Shown here one piece after another: positions 38,238 through 50,719 of a DNA stretch of 64,000 bases. The DNA comes from Rutidosis leptorrhynchoides (lineage: Eukaryota; Streptophyta; Magnoliopsida; Asterales; Asteraceae), in NCBI RefSeq assembly GCF_046630445.1, contig NC_092339.1, positions 82,255,501-82,319,500 of the forward strand, given 5' to 3'. The position numbers were made by a program, and so were the translations under genes. The stretch's first letter is position 1, and every line of letters begins with the position of its first letter. A model generated the notes under the pieces. That model worked only from the letters and a program-made list of their open reading frames with translations, made no database searches and was not told the DNA's origin.

Positions 38238-39273
38238 TGATGTGCTTGAAGATCGTGTCCTTTTATATTTCTAGGATTTAGATTGAATTTATAACACGAA
38301 TTGGTTGTGATTATATGGTGTTCTTATGATTTCGGATTGATTTCACACATATAGGCAACTTTGTCCTATCCGTATAGTAATAGTTCGTTGGTAAATCCGG
38401 TTCGTTCCACAGGGAAATTGAGTTTTCAAAGTTTTTAATCGCTAAAAGTTAATCTATTTAAAAGGGGGTTTTTGGATTAGGTTTTACACTAAACAGAATT
38501 TAAAATATGGTAAAAAGTAATACAGTAAAAAGTAAATAACATTTAACATGCAGTAAAAGTAAAAATAGAAAGTAAAATAAAGTAAAGTAGTGGTCACTAA
38601 AATATGTCCCCTCTGAATTATGGATTGTTTTTAAGTCCGTTTACGATGTTTTAATATATATCCTTATATTTCTTCCGATTTATAAAGATTTAACTAGCTA
38701 AAATCAAATCTAACTTTCGTTTCGATCTCGTTCTAGCGAATTAAATTATACCCCGACAATTCAAATTGAGATTTAATCCAGTTTTTACTTTCGTTGAAAC
38801 CAAAATTATAACAGTCTTACCTTATTATAATTACACGATTATACAAACTATAATATTACCCAAACCACCGGATCACACTTCTAAATTGTTGTCAATAATT
38901 TGTCCATATGTCCGTCTAGATCAGCGAAGTGTTGAAGCATAATTTATGTAAATTTAATGCACTTTCGTTTATCAATTTTAATAAATTATGTGATAGGGGT
39001 GAAAATATTAAATTATATAATAATGGGTCGGTGATTAAACTCAATGTTAAAAATAGTCAAAGTTACATCATAAAATTATAAATGGTTCAATCCATTTGTC
39101 CAGAGGTTCTACATTTTAGTCGCCACTATGGGTATTTAGTTGGACATTATAACGGCGTAAAAATATAAATTACATAAAACGGACATGGTAACAATAATAA
39201 TAATAATAAATGATAACAATAATAATTAATAAATAACGATAATAACGACGATAATAATAAATATTACAATAAC

Positions 39274-39305
<32 letters not shown>

Positions 39306-40179
39306 CGATAATAATAATAACGATAATAATGATAAGTAAAAATAATAATGACAAAGTTGGGAAATTGGAGACTTACAGCGAGTTAAAATGGTAAAAAGTG
39401 GTATTGAAATCGTAGCGGTACACGGATAGAAATTCGACTTGAAAACCCGTAAAATAAACGTTACGCTACCCAAACTTGTAGAAATGTAACCACTAAATTA
39501 ACCTACTCCTACTCCTAAAACTAAATTACATAAAATAAAAATTAAAAACTGAATTTGAAAATATAAAAGAGTGTGTTTGAAGCTCGAGCACAGGCCTGGT
39601 ATTTATAGAATTTTGGCCTGCTACAGTAACCCATGCGATCGCATGGGTTTTATGCCTATTTCCCATGCGATCGCATGGCCGCCAGATCCAGTTCACAATT
39701 TTTTGGATTTTTACTTGTCGACATATTATAAAAATATATATAATATATAAATAATTTATATAATTATTTAAATATTATATTATATTCTTGTGCATAGTTG
39801 ACTCATAATTTTGGCTCCGATGTCTCGTACATTTACGCCCGGTTTATGTCTCAGTCCTGGTTTCTCGAACGTCTTTTCGTACAATTTAATATCGTGTAAT
39901 TTGCGTTCCGCAACTTGCGTTCTTGTCAATCTTTAGACGTTTTTCTTCGATAATTTAAACCACTTGGAGTGTAACTTGTACGTTTGAGCATTTTAGACTT
40001 TTTTGCCTTTTAAATCTTCGTTTTCGACTTTAAATCTTCATTTTTTAGCGATCTTCGTCTTTCGTCTTCGCACTTATTTATTTAAACAATTACAACTAAA
40101 AATAAGAAAATTACAATTAAAAACATTACATTTTGGAATGATATTGTGACTAAATATATGTTCGTTTGGAGCAATATCA
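38238..40179 (-). repeat. O: 5' LTR
   Basis: LTR of about 1.94 kb bounded by TGATGTGC (38238) and ATATCA (40179). The partner copy is outside the window, so the limits rest on the primer site, the TGAT/ATCA ends and the junction with N1. It contains a TAA-rich stretch (about 39185-39345), TATA and paired palindromes (39600-39678), and a U3 module like those of A/B and N2. Confidence 0.85.
39600..39678 (-). promoter_or_regulatory. O LTR: paired CCATGCGATCGCATGG palindromes plus TATA box
   Basis: Palindromes at 39629-39648 and 39662-39678 (centres 32 bp apart), the first lying about 21 bases before minus-strand TATAAATA (39600-39607). The palindrome differs from that of A/B but is the same as that of the Tekay-related element N2. 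Confidence 0.75.
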
Positions 40180-40394
40180 AGTGCTTCAGGTTCTTCGTCA
40201 AGAGGGCAATGTGGTGGATGGAAAGGATCACCTTCTTCTTGTCTCCAATGATTGAGGAGGCTACGAACCCATCCCCAATTCATCCAGAATAGGTGATGAC
40301 TGATTGGTTGATCCATTCCGGTCACACTGCTTTCGGAGCTTGAGTGAGATTCCATTTCGGAATCCGAGTGACTTGAACTAACGACGAATTCCAT
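40180..40394 (-). pseudogene. N1: head of pre-gag ORF, cut by O
   Basis: Encodes a Ser-rich acidic N terminus followed by GMDQPISHHLFWMNWGWVR and NHWRQEEGDPFHPPH, then EEPEAL, where O is inserted. The same protein begins N2's ORF at 57779, about 80 percent alike over the shared part. The WNWGW-like tryptophan block is the best-kept piece. No known family is recognised. Confidence 0.75.
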
Positions 40395-40814
40395 TTCGTA
40401 CGATTTGATAAAGGATTTTTTCGATATAAAATGATTTTTCCGGCTATCGGGTAATATTCTATTTACATAGGATATCTATATATATAGATCAAAAGATTTC
40501 GTAGATTACGGAGGAATTTGCGGGATATGTCAGGCAAAGTTTAAAGTAACAGATACGATAAGATATGATTTAGCAGATACGCTAAGATATGAATTTTGTC
40601 TATACACTACTCATGCAATTAATGAAGCAAGACGTGTCTAGACTAATAATGATAAGTAGGTAATTTCATAAGGATGATAAGCAGATGATTTCCGACTAGA
40701 AATGATAAGCAAAACTTTTGACATGCAGACACGGTCGAAGTCCAGACTCACTAATGCATCCTAACGACTTATCAGTTAGACCCATTAATGCAGACCTGGT
40801 TCGCTAAGACCACC

Positions 40815-40826
40815 GCTCTGATACCA
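40815..40826 (-). promoter_or_regulatory. N1: primer binding site, initiator tRNA-Met
   Basis: Minus-strand TGGTATCAGAGC, two bases inside the LTR end. It is the standard initiator-Met primer site of plant Ty3/gypsy chromoviruses and is shared with T and N2. Confidence 0.88.
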
Positions 40827-40828
40827 AC

Positions 40829-42164
40829 TGAAAGGACCCATTCATATACATTATAAACGATTCACAATAGTTGATTACATCGCGAGGTATTTGACCTCTA
40901 TATGATACATTTTACAAACATTGCATTCGTTTTTAAAAGACAACTTTCTTTACATCGAAAATTGACAGGCATGCATACCATTTCATAATATCTACTATCC
41001 AACTATAAATTGACTTAACAATAATCTTTGATGAACTCAATGACTCGAATGCAACGTTCTTTGAAATATGCCATGAAAGACTCCAAGTAATATCTTTAAA
41101 ATGAGCAAATGCACAGTGGAAGATTTCTTTAACACCTGAGAATAAACATGCTTTAAAGTGTCAACCAAAAAGTTGGTGAGTTCATTAGTTTATCATAATC
41201 ATTCATTTTCATCATTTTAATAGACCACAAGAATTTCATTTCCAGTTCTCATAAATATATATCCCATGCATAGAGACAAAAATCATTCATATGGATTGAA
41301 CACCTGGTAACCGACATTAACAAGATGCATATAAGAATATCCCCTATCATTCCGGAAAATCCTTCGAACATGATAAAAACGAATTCGAAGTACTAAAGCA
41401 TCCGGTACTTTGGATGGGGTTCGTTAGGCCCAATAGATCTATCTTTAGGATTCGCGTCAATTAGTAGATCGGTTTACTAATTCTTAGGTTACCAAGCAAA
41501 AAAGGGGCATATTCGGCTTCGATCATTCAACCATATAATGTAGTTTTGATTACTTGTGTCTATTTCGTAAAACATTTATAAAAATTGCGCATGTATTCTC
41601 AGCCCAAAAATATAAAGGGTAAAAAGGCAAATGAAACTCACCATACTGTATTTCGTAGTAAAAATACATATAACGTCATTGAACAAGTGCAAGGTTGGCC
41701 TCGGATTCACGAACCTAAAGTAAGTATATATATTTATATCTTGGTCAAAAATTGTCTAACAATTTAGGTCAGGTCATAGTGTATCACAATCTTAATGCTC
41801 GAGACTAATATGCAAAGGTCAACAAAAGTCAATTTGACTCAAAAAGATTTCCAAAATCTATACATAATTAATATATAGTTTAAATATCGTCGTTTTGTAT
41901 ATTTCTAAATATTTTTAAAAGATCTATTAGAGTAAATAATATATTTCATTTATTCATAAATAAAATTTTATATAAAATATACTTTTATATATCTTAAGTA
42001 ATAAAATTTATAAAGTTCATTTAACGTCATAAAAATAATATGATAGGTAGTATTAATGTAATTATGTTACACGTAGTAAAACATCTTTGTATTACATATT
42101 TATTTGATAAAATAATATCGATAATAATAATAGTAAGTAAAAAGAAATTGTAGTATTTTGTAAT
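40829..42164 (-). repeat. N1: 5' LTR, first segment (U5 side)
   Basis: Begins TGAAAGGACCC at 40829 (LTR end on the minus strand) and aligns in reverse with N2's LTR end region (about 56400-57394). It contains the candidate intron 41136-41641. The last 380 bases are AT-rich and lack a counterpart in N2. Element T follows, with GTAAT (42160-42164) as target duplication. Confidence 0.8.
41136..41641 (-). other. N1 LTR: candidate intron with conserved splice signals
   Basis: Minus strand: donor G|GTGAGTTTCAT at 41641 and acceptor TTATTCTCAG|GTG ending at 41136, 506 nt apart. The same two signals at almost the same distance occur in the LTRs of T and N2. The position downstream of the promoter suggests a leader intron. 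Splicing is not shown. Confidence 0.45.
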
Positions 42165-45110
42165 TGTGACGCCCCGTACTAAATCATCATGTACGGACCA
42201 TCATCAACAGGATCATTACAAGGTTAAGTACTATATGCGTTTTCAAAACAGAGTTTGCATTCATTAATAAAAGTGACGTCATAACATACGTCAATTGTTT
42301 TACAAATCAAAGTATGCTTCACAGAGTAGAAGCATTAAATAAGTGTACGTGACCATAATGGTCGTTACATAACATAAGTTCATAAGTAAAAAGTTTGAAT
42401 GCAACATAAGTAGTCATGCGATAACAACTCTAGGCAGCGGGTTCTACAGCACGACTAGTAAGATAGCGGAAGCGACTTCAAGCACCTGAGAAAATACATG
42501 CTTAAAAAGGTCAACACAAAGGTTGGTGAGCTATAGTTTAAGTATAACAGTAATGTAAGTAGGCCACGAGATTTCAGTGCTACAACGAGCGTTTCAAAAG
42601 TATGTAAAAGTATATGCTTAACCGTGGGCACCCGGTAACTAACTTAACGTTTAATGTACCCCCTTAAAGTGCACTTGGCAAGTGCGTATAACCTCGAAGT
42701 ATTAAACACTCGTTAAATGCTAGCGCTACTAGCCCGAGTGGGGATGTCAAACCCTATGGATCCATATCTAAGATTCGCGTTCACGGTTCAAAAACCAATG
42801 ATTAAACGTTACCGAGCTAAAGGGAATGTTTCTGCCGTTATATAACCCACACATATATAAAGTTTAAGTACTCGTGCCTAGTATGTAAAACATAAAATCT
42901 GCATGTATTCTCAGTTCCCAAAATAAGTTAAAGTAAAAAGGGAATGCTATAACTCACAATGATTAGTAGTAATGGTAAGGTAGTAGTCGGAAAGTGGTGT
43001 GCAAGTAACGGTCCAAACGTCCTCAACCTAAGTCAAATAGCACTAAGTCAATAAGTCGTCTCAAAAGGTTTACAAGTACGTAATTAAGGTCATAAGGGTC
43101 ATCATCAATCATCATTAAACAAAAGGTAACAAGTAAGACTCGTTTATGAAAGTCGTTTAAAACAAAGGCTGACTTCGGTCAGTCACCACGGCCTCTACCC
43201 TTACTGAATTAAGGTGAGAACAGTGGTCATGGATCCGTCTATGAGTCCCTTAAGTGTGGTAAAATTTACAGAAGCAAACTCGTCTTGGTTTGACCGTGGC
43301 GACGGTCTAAGTGCGAGTAGGTCAGAAATTTCTGCACAACGTTAAAGGACATGGTAACGATCGGAGGGCCATAAATCCTAAACCGTAACTCGGATTAAGA
43401 CGAGTCCTATATGAAAAGTTATCTACTCGAAAAGTTCTATCTAAAAATCAAGGTTAGAACAGCCCAGGTCTGCTGGTCTGTTCCAGAAGCAGTAGGTCAG
43501 AAACTTTTGGACAGAATGCAGTGGGTTTTCAAGGGTTCCGGTGATCTTGGTGTTGGATGCTCATCATGGTTCTCATCCTTGATGCGTCTAGCTTCAAGTG
43601 CACCACTCATGGATGTGTATACATCATCTTAACCAAGATTTGTCCATCATAACCTTAGTGCAAGTCTAAGACATGAATTTGATGAACCAAAGTTACATCA
43701 AGTCCTAGATCTACACACACATGAACTTTTAAAACAATAATAAGTTACAAACTTGAATTGAACTTAAGTAAGCAAGATCTTAGCTTGTAGAACATAGTTC
43801 TTAGTTAGGTCTTGAAGATTCAAGACTCAAAGTCTAGATCTATAGTTCTTAAGTCAAATCAACACAAGTTAGAGAGTTTAAAGTGTTGTTCTTGAACTAA
43901 CAAGTTAGATCCAAGAAATATAAGATCAAGATTAACTAGTAATCATGACCAAGGTTACATGTAAGTTTAGGAACAAGTTCATGAACACTAAGAAAGATCA
44001 CAACCAAGTGTTGGATCCATGATACTTGCACCAAAGTGTAAGCTCTTGTTGGTTTCATGTCCTTGTTCAAATGTGTAGTAAGCAACTAACAATAAGAAAT
44101 AAAGAAAATGAATGATAAGCCTAAACCAACCATGAAGGTGGTATTCTAGTAACATACAACAAACAAGAACACAAGTAACAATTATAAAGATTATAAACTT
44201 TAAATCTTTTGAAACAAAATATGTAGAACATAACTAGATAGATTATGTTCTTGGATGTTCTTGATAAATACAAGATATTATGAAGAATCAAAACTAGGAA
44301 GTTAGATTCTTGAAAGTTAGTAAGTAAGTAACAACAACATGTAACAAGAATCAAACAACAAACAAAGATTGATGATGATGAATGCTTATGAAATCAGTTT
44401 TTACCAACAAAGAAAAGAAGAAAAGAAGAAGAGAAAAAGTCTTCAAGATTACTTACAAGAACTAGAGAAAAGAGAGAAAAGAAATGTTGCAAGTAAGAGT
44501 GTGAGTTAGAAATGAGAGATGCAAGTGAGTATGTAGTGTAAAAAAAAAAATCAAATCACCACTATATGGCCATCAAAATCTCGGCATTCAGCAGAAAAAA
44601 AGAGGGGATGGGTTGGTTCATTGGTTACTAGCTTGTAAAGATGACAAAAGTTGGATATTAAGGTGTTAGTGCATGGGGATGATGTGTAACAAGATTCCAA
44701 GTCTTCCTAAACTAACTAGTTGCATGTTAAATGGTATTTACAAGTTGCAAGAGTGGGCTAAAGGTTCATTAATAAATGTAGGGTGGGCTTATAAGCCCAA
44801 GTTCAAGAGTCCATTTACTAATCAAAGCCCAAGTTCAAATAAATCACAAGTTAAACCAATTAAAGCCCAAGTAACTAACTAATAGCCTTAGTTAATTAAA
44901 ATGATTAATAAAATTAATCATGAATGTAAATAATACTTGAAAATATTATTCGTGCAAGTTCCGGGTGTCACAAAGACGTTTCGGGCATTTAAAGTTCAAG
45001 TACGGGCAATTAAAGCAACATGTAAATGTAATAACATACATTCTTTTAATCAAGCGTATTAATAATAATAATTATTAATAAATAACGTTGGAAAAACCAG
45101 GATCGTTACA
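42165..45110 (-). repeat. T: 3' LTR
   Basis: 2946 bp, from TGTGACGCCCCG (42165) to CGTTACA (45110), virtually the same as 51056-54001. It contains the candidate intron 42486-42957. Plus-strand frames such as the one near 43411 are antisense, duplicated with the LTR and without domains. No palindrome-pair promoter of the N2/Athila kind is seen. Confidence 0.95.
42486..42957 (-). other. T 3' LTR: candidate intron with conserved splice signals
   Basis: Minus-strand donor TT|GTGAGTT at 42957 and acceptor TATTTTCTCAG|GTG ending at 42486, 472 nt apart. Just inside the acceptor lies the block CTCACCAACCTTTGTGTTGA, which also appears in N2 and, in altered form, N1. Confidence 0.45.
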
Positions 45111-45126
45111 TTACCCACCTGTTAAA
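45111..45126 (-). promoter_or_regulatory. T: polypurine tract
   Basis: The minus strand reads TTTAACAGGTGGGTAA up to the 3' LTR start, preceded by a CGGGACGAAATTTTC segment. N2 keeps a close copy at 60718-60747. Confidence 0.75.
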
Positions 45127-45145
45127 GAAAATTTCGTCCCGAAAT

Positions 45146-48100
45146 TTAAGCTGAAGTAGATGGAGGAGTCGGGAAAAGATGAGGATATTTCCGCATCATT
45201 TGATCCTCTCGTTCCCAAGTAAACTCAGGTCCTCGTTTGGCATTCCATCGTACTCGTACAATCGGAATCTTGTTGCGTTTCAAAGTTTTGATCTCACGAT
45301 CCATAATCTCAACAGGTTCCTCCACAAAGTGGAGTTTGTCATCAATAGTAAGTTCTTCCAATGGTATGATGAGTTCGGGTGCAGCAAGACACTTCTTCAA
45401 GTTTGACACATGGAAGGTAGGATGAACTGAGCTCAATTGTGCTGGTAGATCCAAACGGTATGCAACTGGTCCAACACGTTCCAAGATCTCGAAAGGACCA
45501 ATGTATCGTGGGTTTAACTTTCCACGTTTTCCAAAACGGATCACACCTTTCCAAGGTGCAACCTTCAACATTACACGATCACCAACATTAAATTCAAAGT
45601 CTTTCCGTTTAAGATCGGCATAGCTCTTTTGGCGATCACGGGCAGTCTTAAGTCTAGCTTGGATCTGAGCAATCTTCTCCGTGGTTTCGTGAACTACCTC
45701 GGGTCCGGTGATTTGCTTTTCGCCTACTTCGGCCCAACAAATAGGAGATCGGCACCTACGACCATACAATGCTTCAAAAGGTGCAGCATTAATGCTTGAG
45801 TGATAACTGTTGTTGTACGAGAATTCGGCGAGTGGCAAATGCCTTTCCCAGGCCTTTCCAAAATCAATGACACATGCACGCAGCATGTCCTCCAAGGTCT
45901 GAATCGTTCGTTCACTTTGCCCGTCAGTCTGAGGATGATAAGCAGTACTCATGTCAAGACGAGTTCCCATGGCTTCTTGCAAAGAACGCCAAAATCTGGA
46001 AGCAAAACGGGGATCGCGATCGGAGATGATTGATAAAGGTACACCATGACGAGATACAACCTCTTTGATGTACAGCTGAGCAAGTCTTTCCATTGTATCA
46101 GTTTCCTTCATCGCTAGGAAGTGTGCAGATTTGGTGAGGCGGTCAACAATAACCCAAATAGTATCGCATCCGCCCACCGTCTTCGGCAGCTTAGTAATGA
46201 AATCCATTGTGATCCTTTCCCACTTCCATTGTGGGATTTCCGGCTGTTGAAGTAACCCAGAAGGTCTCTGATGCTCGGCTTTAACCTTCGAGCAAGTCAA
46301 ACACTTACCAACATAAGTCGCAACGTCCTTCTTAAGATTCGGCCACCAATACTGTTCTTTAAGGTCGTGGTACATCTTACCTGCACCGGGGTGAATCGAA
46401 TATCTCGATTTGTGTGCTTCATCAAGTATCAGGCTTCGTAGATCTCCATAGTAAGGTACCCAAATTCTTCCGGCATAACATCGGAGTCCAGACTCTCTAA
46501 CCTCGAATCGAGAGACAAGTATGTTCAAATGCTCGTGAGATATGTTCTCCTCTTTGAGAGCCTCAACTTGGGCTACTCTGATCTGGTTGTTGAGGTTCGA
46601 ATGGATGGTGATGTTCAGAGCCCTAACACGGAGAGGTGCCGTCCTCTCCTTTCGGCTTAAAGCGTCAGCTACAACATTGGCCTTGCCAGGGTGATAACGG
46701 AGTTCACAATCGTAGTCGTTGAGCGTCTCGATCCATCGATGCTGTCTCATATTCAATTGCTTCTGATCGAAGATGTGCTGGAGACTCTTGTGATCGGTGA
46801 AGATAGTGCTCTTAGTTCCATACAAATAATGTCTCCACAATTTGAGTGCAAAGACAACGGCTCCAAGTTCAAGATCATGTGTAGTGTAGTTCCGCTCGTG
46901 AATCTTCAATTGGCGGGAGGCATAGGCAATAACCTTTGATCGTTGCATCAGTACACAACCAAAACCACTCTTCGATGCATCGCAATAAACAACAAAGTCG
47001 TCACTGCCTTCAAGAAGTGATAGGATAGGTGCGGAGGTTAACTTCTTCTTCAAAATTTGGAATGCTGATTCGTGTGTGGGTTCCCAAATGAACTTCTTGC
47101 CCTTGTGAGTCAGTGCGGTCAAAGGACGCGCAATCAGAGAAAATCCTTCGATAAACCTTCGATAATAACCGGCGAGACCTAGAAATTGGCGAATATGCGT
47201 TGGAGTAGTGGGGGTCTCCCACTTGCTGATGGCTTCAATCTTGGCGGGATCAACTTTGATACCCTGGTCGCTCACAACATGACCCAAAAACTGTACTTCC
47301 TTCAACCAAAATTCGCACTTGGAGAATTTGGCATAAAGTTGCTCTTGTCTTAAGAGTTCAAGCACTAGCCGAAGGTGTTGCTCATGTTCTTCTTCGCTCT
47401 TAGAGTAGATGAGGATATCATCTATGAAGACGATAACAAACTTATCCAAGTAAGGCTTGCAGACACGATTCATGAGATCCATGAACACGGCAGGTGCATT
47501 TGTCAAACCGAATGGCATCACGAGGAACTCATAATGACCATAACGGGTCCTGAATGCAGTTTTCATCACGTCACTTTCCTTCACCCTCAGCTGGTGATAT
47601 CCGGATCGCAAATCGATCTTTGAATAAACGCTCGATCCTTGTAGTTGATCAAAAAGATCATCAATTCGTGGAAGAGGATATCGATTCTTGATAGTCAATT
47701 TGTTGAGTTCACGGTAGTCGATACACATACGGAAGGATCCATCCTTCTTCTTTACAAACAACACAGGTGCGCCCCAAGGCGAGAAGCTTGGTTGGATAAA
47801 CCCTCGATCTAATAGCTCTTGTAGTTGACTCTGTAATTCTTGCATCTCGGAGGGTGCGAGTCTATAAGGTGCGCGAGCTACAGGTGCAGCTCCTGGCACT
47901 AAGTCAATCTGAAACTCTACTGCCCTCGGTGGCGGTAATCCAGGCAGTTCTTCGGGAAAGACATCGGAAAACTCGTTCACAATACGCACATCGTTCACGT
48001 TCTTCACCTCAGTTTCTACCGCTTTCACATGTGCTAGGACAGCAAAGCGTCCCTTCTTCATAATCTTTTGTGCTTTCACGCAACTAATGAGGTTCAACTT

Positions 48101-49619
48101 CGAGGTACATCTCTCTCCATAGATAACCAGTGGTTCGCCATCTCCTTGTGGTATGCGAAGTGCTTTATCTCCACAGATAACATCGGCCTTTATCTTGCTC
48201 AACCAATCCATACCGACGATCGCGTCAAAACTTCCCAGTTTGATAGGTATCAAATCAATTTCGAAATCTGCACCAGCTATGTTGATAATAGCTCCACGAC
48301 TAATATGGTCGACCTTTTCAAGTTTTCCATTGGCGACCTCGACAAGCATACTTTCCTTCAAAGGAACTAACGACCAATCTAACTTATCACAAAAATGTCT
48401 ACACACATAGCTTCTATCGGCACCAGTATCAAATAGGACAGAAGCTAAAAGATTGTTGATCGTTAATATACCTGTCACCAAGTCGGGGTTGTCGCGAGCG
48501 TCCCTTGCATTAACGTTGAAGGCTCTAGCACGTGGTGGTCCGCCATTCTTACGCTTGTTAGGACACTCGTTTCTGAAATGGCCCGTCTTTCCACATTCAT
48601 AACACTTCTTAGGCCCATTGTTGTTGTAGTTTGGCTTCACATTCAAAGTGGTAACCTTGCAATCCTTGCCAACATGTCCAGATCGTTGGCACTTCTCACA
48701 GATAACATTGCAATACCCAGTGTGGTGCTTGTAGCACCTATTGCATTGTGGTAGGGTTCCTTTGTAGTTCGGATTGGTGCGGTTGTTGTTGTTGGGGTTG
48801 GTGTTGTTGTTGTGCATGTTGTTGTTTTGCCTGAACCCTTCATGTCGTTTTGCCGGGTTTTGATCATAGTTCCTACCCCTGTTGTTGTTGTGGTTGTTGT
48901 CCCATTTCCTCTTTTCACCACTAACAGTTTCAAACTTAGCCTTCTCCGGCTCGTCCAGGATGATTTGATTCAAGAGAGTATGCGCCATGCGCATTGCTTC
49001 GGGAACACTTGGTGGTTTGGATGAGGTAACATTACCCTTGATGGACTTAGGAAGTCCCGAGAAGTATTTCTCCAAACGCTTAAATTCGGGGGTGACCATG
49101 GTTGGACACATAAGAGCCAATTCCAAAAACCTACGGTTGTAGCTGTTAAGGTCGTTCCCTACAGTTTTCAATTGCATAAATTCGATTTCCATCTTTTGAA
49201 TCTCGGTTCTCGGACAGTATTCCTCGATCATAGCACATTTAAATTCTTCCCAAGGCGTAGCATACGCCTCATCAATTCCTTGCGCTTGGGCCATGGTATT
49301 CCACCATGTGAGCGCGCCATCAGAAAGTGTGCAAGATGCAAATTTCGTTTTGTTAGCCTCAGAACAATTGCTAACCCTGAATACCGATTCCAACTTTTCG
49401 AACCATCTGGTGAGACCGACGGGTCCCTCAGTGCCACTGAAGTAGTGTGGCTTGCAGTTTTGGGAATTCCTTGTAAGTACACCCATCTCGGACGACAGGT
49501 GGATTGACAGGCGGTGGTGGTGGAACTTGGGGTTGTCTTTCAGCTAGTGCAGCAGCGACTCGCTCGTTAATCATTTCCTCAATTTGTGCTGCGGTGGGGA
49601 TAGATCTCCCGTTGGCCAT
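45146..49619 (-). pseudogene. T: gag-pol with chromodomain-like C terminus
   Basis: Nearly whole Tekay polyprotein; one frame of about 1446 codons covers most of it. Gag begins MANGRSIPTAAQIEEMINER at 49619; its core includes [20 protein letters not shown] and [15 protein letters not shown]. Two or more zinc knuckles lie at about 48710-48570 ([29 protein letters not shown]). Protease active site [10 protein letters not shown] is near 48440. RT has [20 protein letters not shown] and [13 protein letters not shown] (about 47445-47410). RNase H has [14 protein letters not shown] and [11 protein letters not shown]. Integrase has [19 protein letters not shown] with [12 protein letters not shown], then the DDE core ([19 protein letters not shown]). 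The C terminus, [20 protein letters not shown] followed by [17 protein letters not shown], is chromodomain-like. About one break in all. Confidence 0.95.
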
Positions 49620-49917
49620 GATGTTCTATACAAACATTTTGACTCAAGTCAAAATCCATTATGCAAATAATAATAGTACATTATATAACAACCAACATGA
49701 AAACAGCACAACACATGTTGATTAAATAACGCAAGCAGATATAGGTACCCCAAAACCATGAGATGATAACGTAAATAGAACACTTGCGCAAGAAGTAAGC
49801 AACACAGATTCCATTCATTAATGATAATAAGTTCATACATTACAATAAGTTCGTGCATTACATAAGTGAAATATGAAATTACAAAAGTGATTACAATACA
49901 GAATCTAGTACAAAGTC
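49620..49917 (-). other. T: spacer between pre-gag ORF and gag
   Basis: About 300 bases with no coding frame in the sense direction that I can support. A TTTGTATAG run just before the Gag ATG could be a splice acceptor, which would allow Gag to be made from a spliced message. Weak evidence. Confidence 0.4.
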
Positions 49918-50719
49918 CTACGGCGATGGTGGGTACAAGATGTCCAAAACATGAGCCAACTGCTCCTCGAGCTCAGTAACTCGAGTCTGGAGAATCTCAA
50001 TCTCCCGCCTCATTTCCTCATTAGAGGAAGATGGTGGGGCAGGTGGTGCTGGCGGTGCAGGTGGAGCCGGTGGTGCTGAAGTGGATGGTCCGGCTCTGGG
50101 TGGAGACGGTAATATCTGTGGGTCGGCGGGGTACGGCACCAGCCGTTTACGAGCAGTGATCCTACGACGCCGACCATAAGCGTCAGTGACAGTACGACCA
50201 GGAATTATGCCAGCGAAGCGATACCGCTTCTTCGGCGGGGTAGAAGGTGCCTGAATCGGTCGATCAGCGGGATCCTCCTCATCACTGGAGTCGTCAGATG
50301 AGGTGTCGTCTGAAGAAGCATCGGTGGAAGAACCGTCGTCTGAATCATGCGGTGGTGGCGCGGGTGGCTCAACATATCCGAAAGCGGCCAACATCTGTCG
50401 GTGTCGGCCTGGCGTAATCACGGCTAAGCGGCCGTCGGCAGTGCGTCGGCAAGGTGTGCGCCAGTGATTACGGAAGGGTCCTTCCCCGAACTCCGCGGGG
50501 ATCTCCATGCCACCAATGCGAGCCAGTTGCCTCAGGGGTCTGGAAGAAGACGCCGGGATAGGCACACTAGAGCTAGCTCCAGAACTAGAGGCGCCGGGGT
50601 CGCCAGTGGGTGTCGGGGCCGGAATGTCGGCAGCAGCAGCAGCAGCAACAGGTGCAGCAGTGGGTGGAACAACGGGGCCTGAGCCGCTCGGGATGTCAGT
50701 AGGTGGAACGTCCGACATC
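49918..50719 (-). CDS. T: pre-gag ORF, acidic proline-rich protein with C-terminal coiled coil
   Basis: About 267 codons from MSDVPPTDIPSGSG (50719), upstream of gag on the same strand. Layout: a Pro/Ala/Ser-rich start; a folded-looking middle (RQLARIGGMEIPAEFGEGPF, NHWRTPCRRT, VITPGRHRQMLAAFGY); an acidic Asp/Ser stretch (DSDDGSSTDASSDDTSSDD); a basic part (YGRRRRITARKR); a PPAPPAPP repeat; and a C-terminal heptad-like helix (NEEMRREIEILQTRVTELEE). The ATG directly follows TTTTTCCTTGTTCAG, a very good splice-acceptor match, so this start is preferred to one nine codons upstream. The base composition is much more GC-rich than its surroundings. No known family is recognised. N1 and N2 have a different protein in the same place, also ending in a possible coiled coil. 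Confidence 0.65.

Noticed and set aside
39264-39473. Leucine-rich frame in O's LTR and similar poly-Leu/Ile/Tyr frames at 55437-55736, 61452-61834 and 63728-63973
   Set aside because: These are translations of TTA/TAA or AT microsatellites.
43411-43632. Plus-strand frame in T's LTR, repeated at 52302-52523, and others nearby
   Set aside because: Duplicated with the LTR, antisense, without family resemblance. The stretch overlaps the LTR leader and is better explained as non-coding.
45237-49507. Many short frames opposite or offset to T's gag-pol
   Set aside because: Shadows of the long gag-pol frame.
50638-50653. Short GCA repeat in T's pre-gag ORF as a separate microsatellite
   Set aside because: It encodes the Ala run of the protein and is too short to list by itself.
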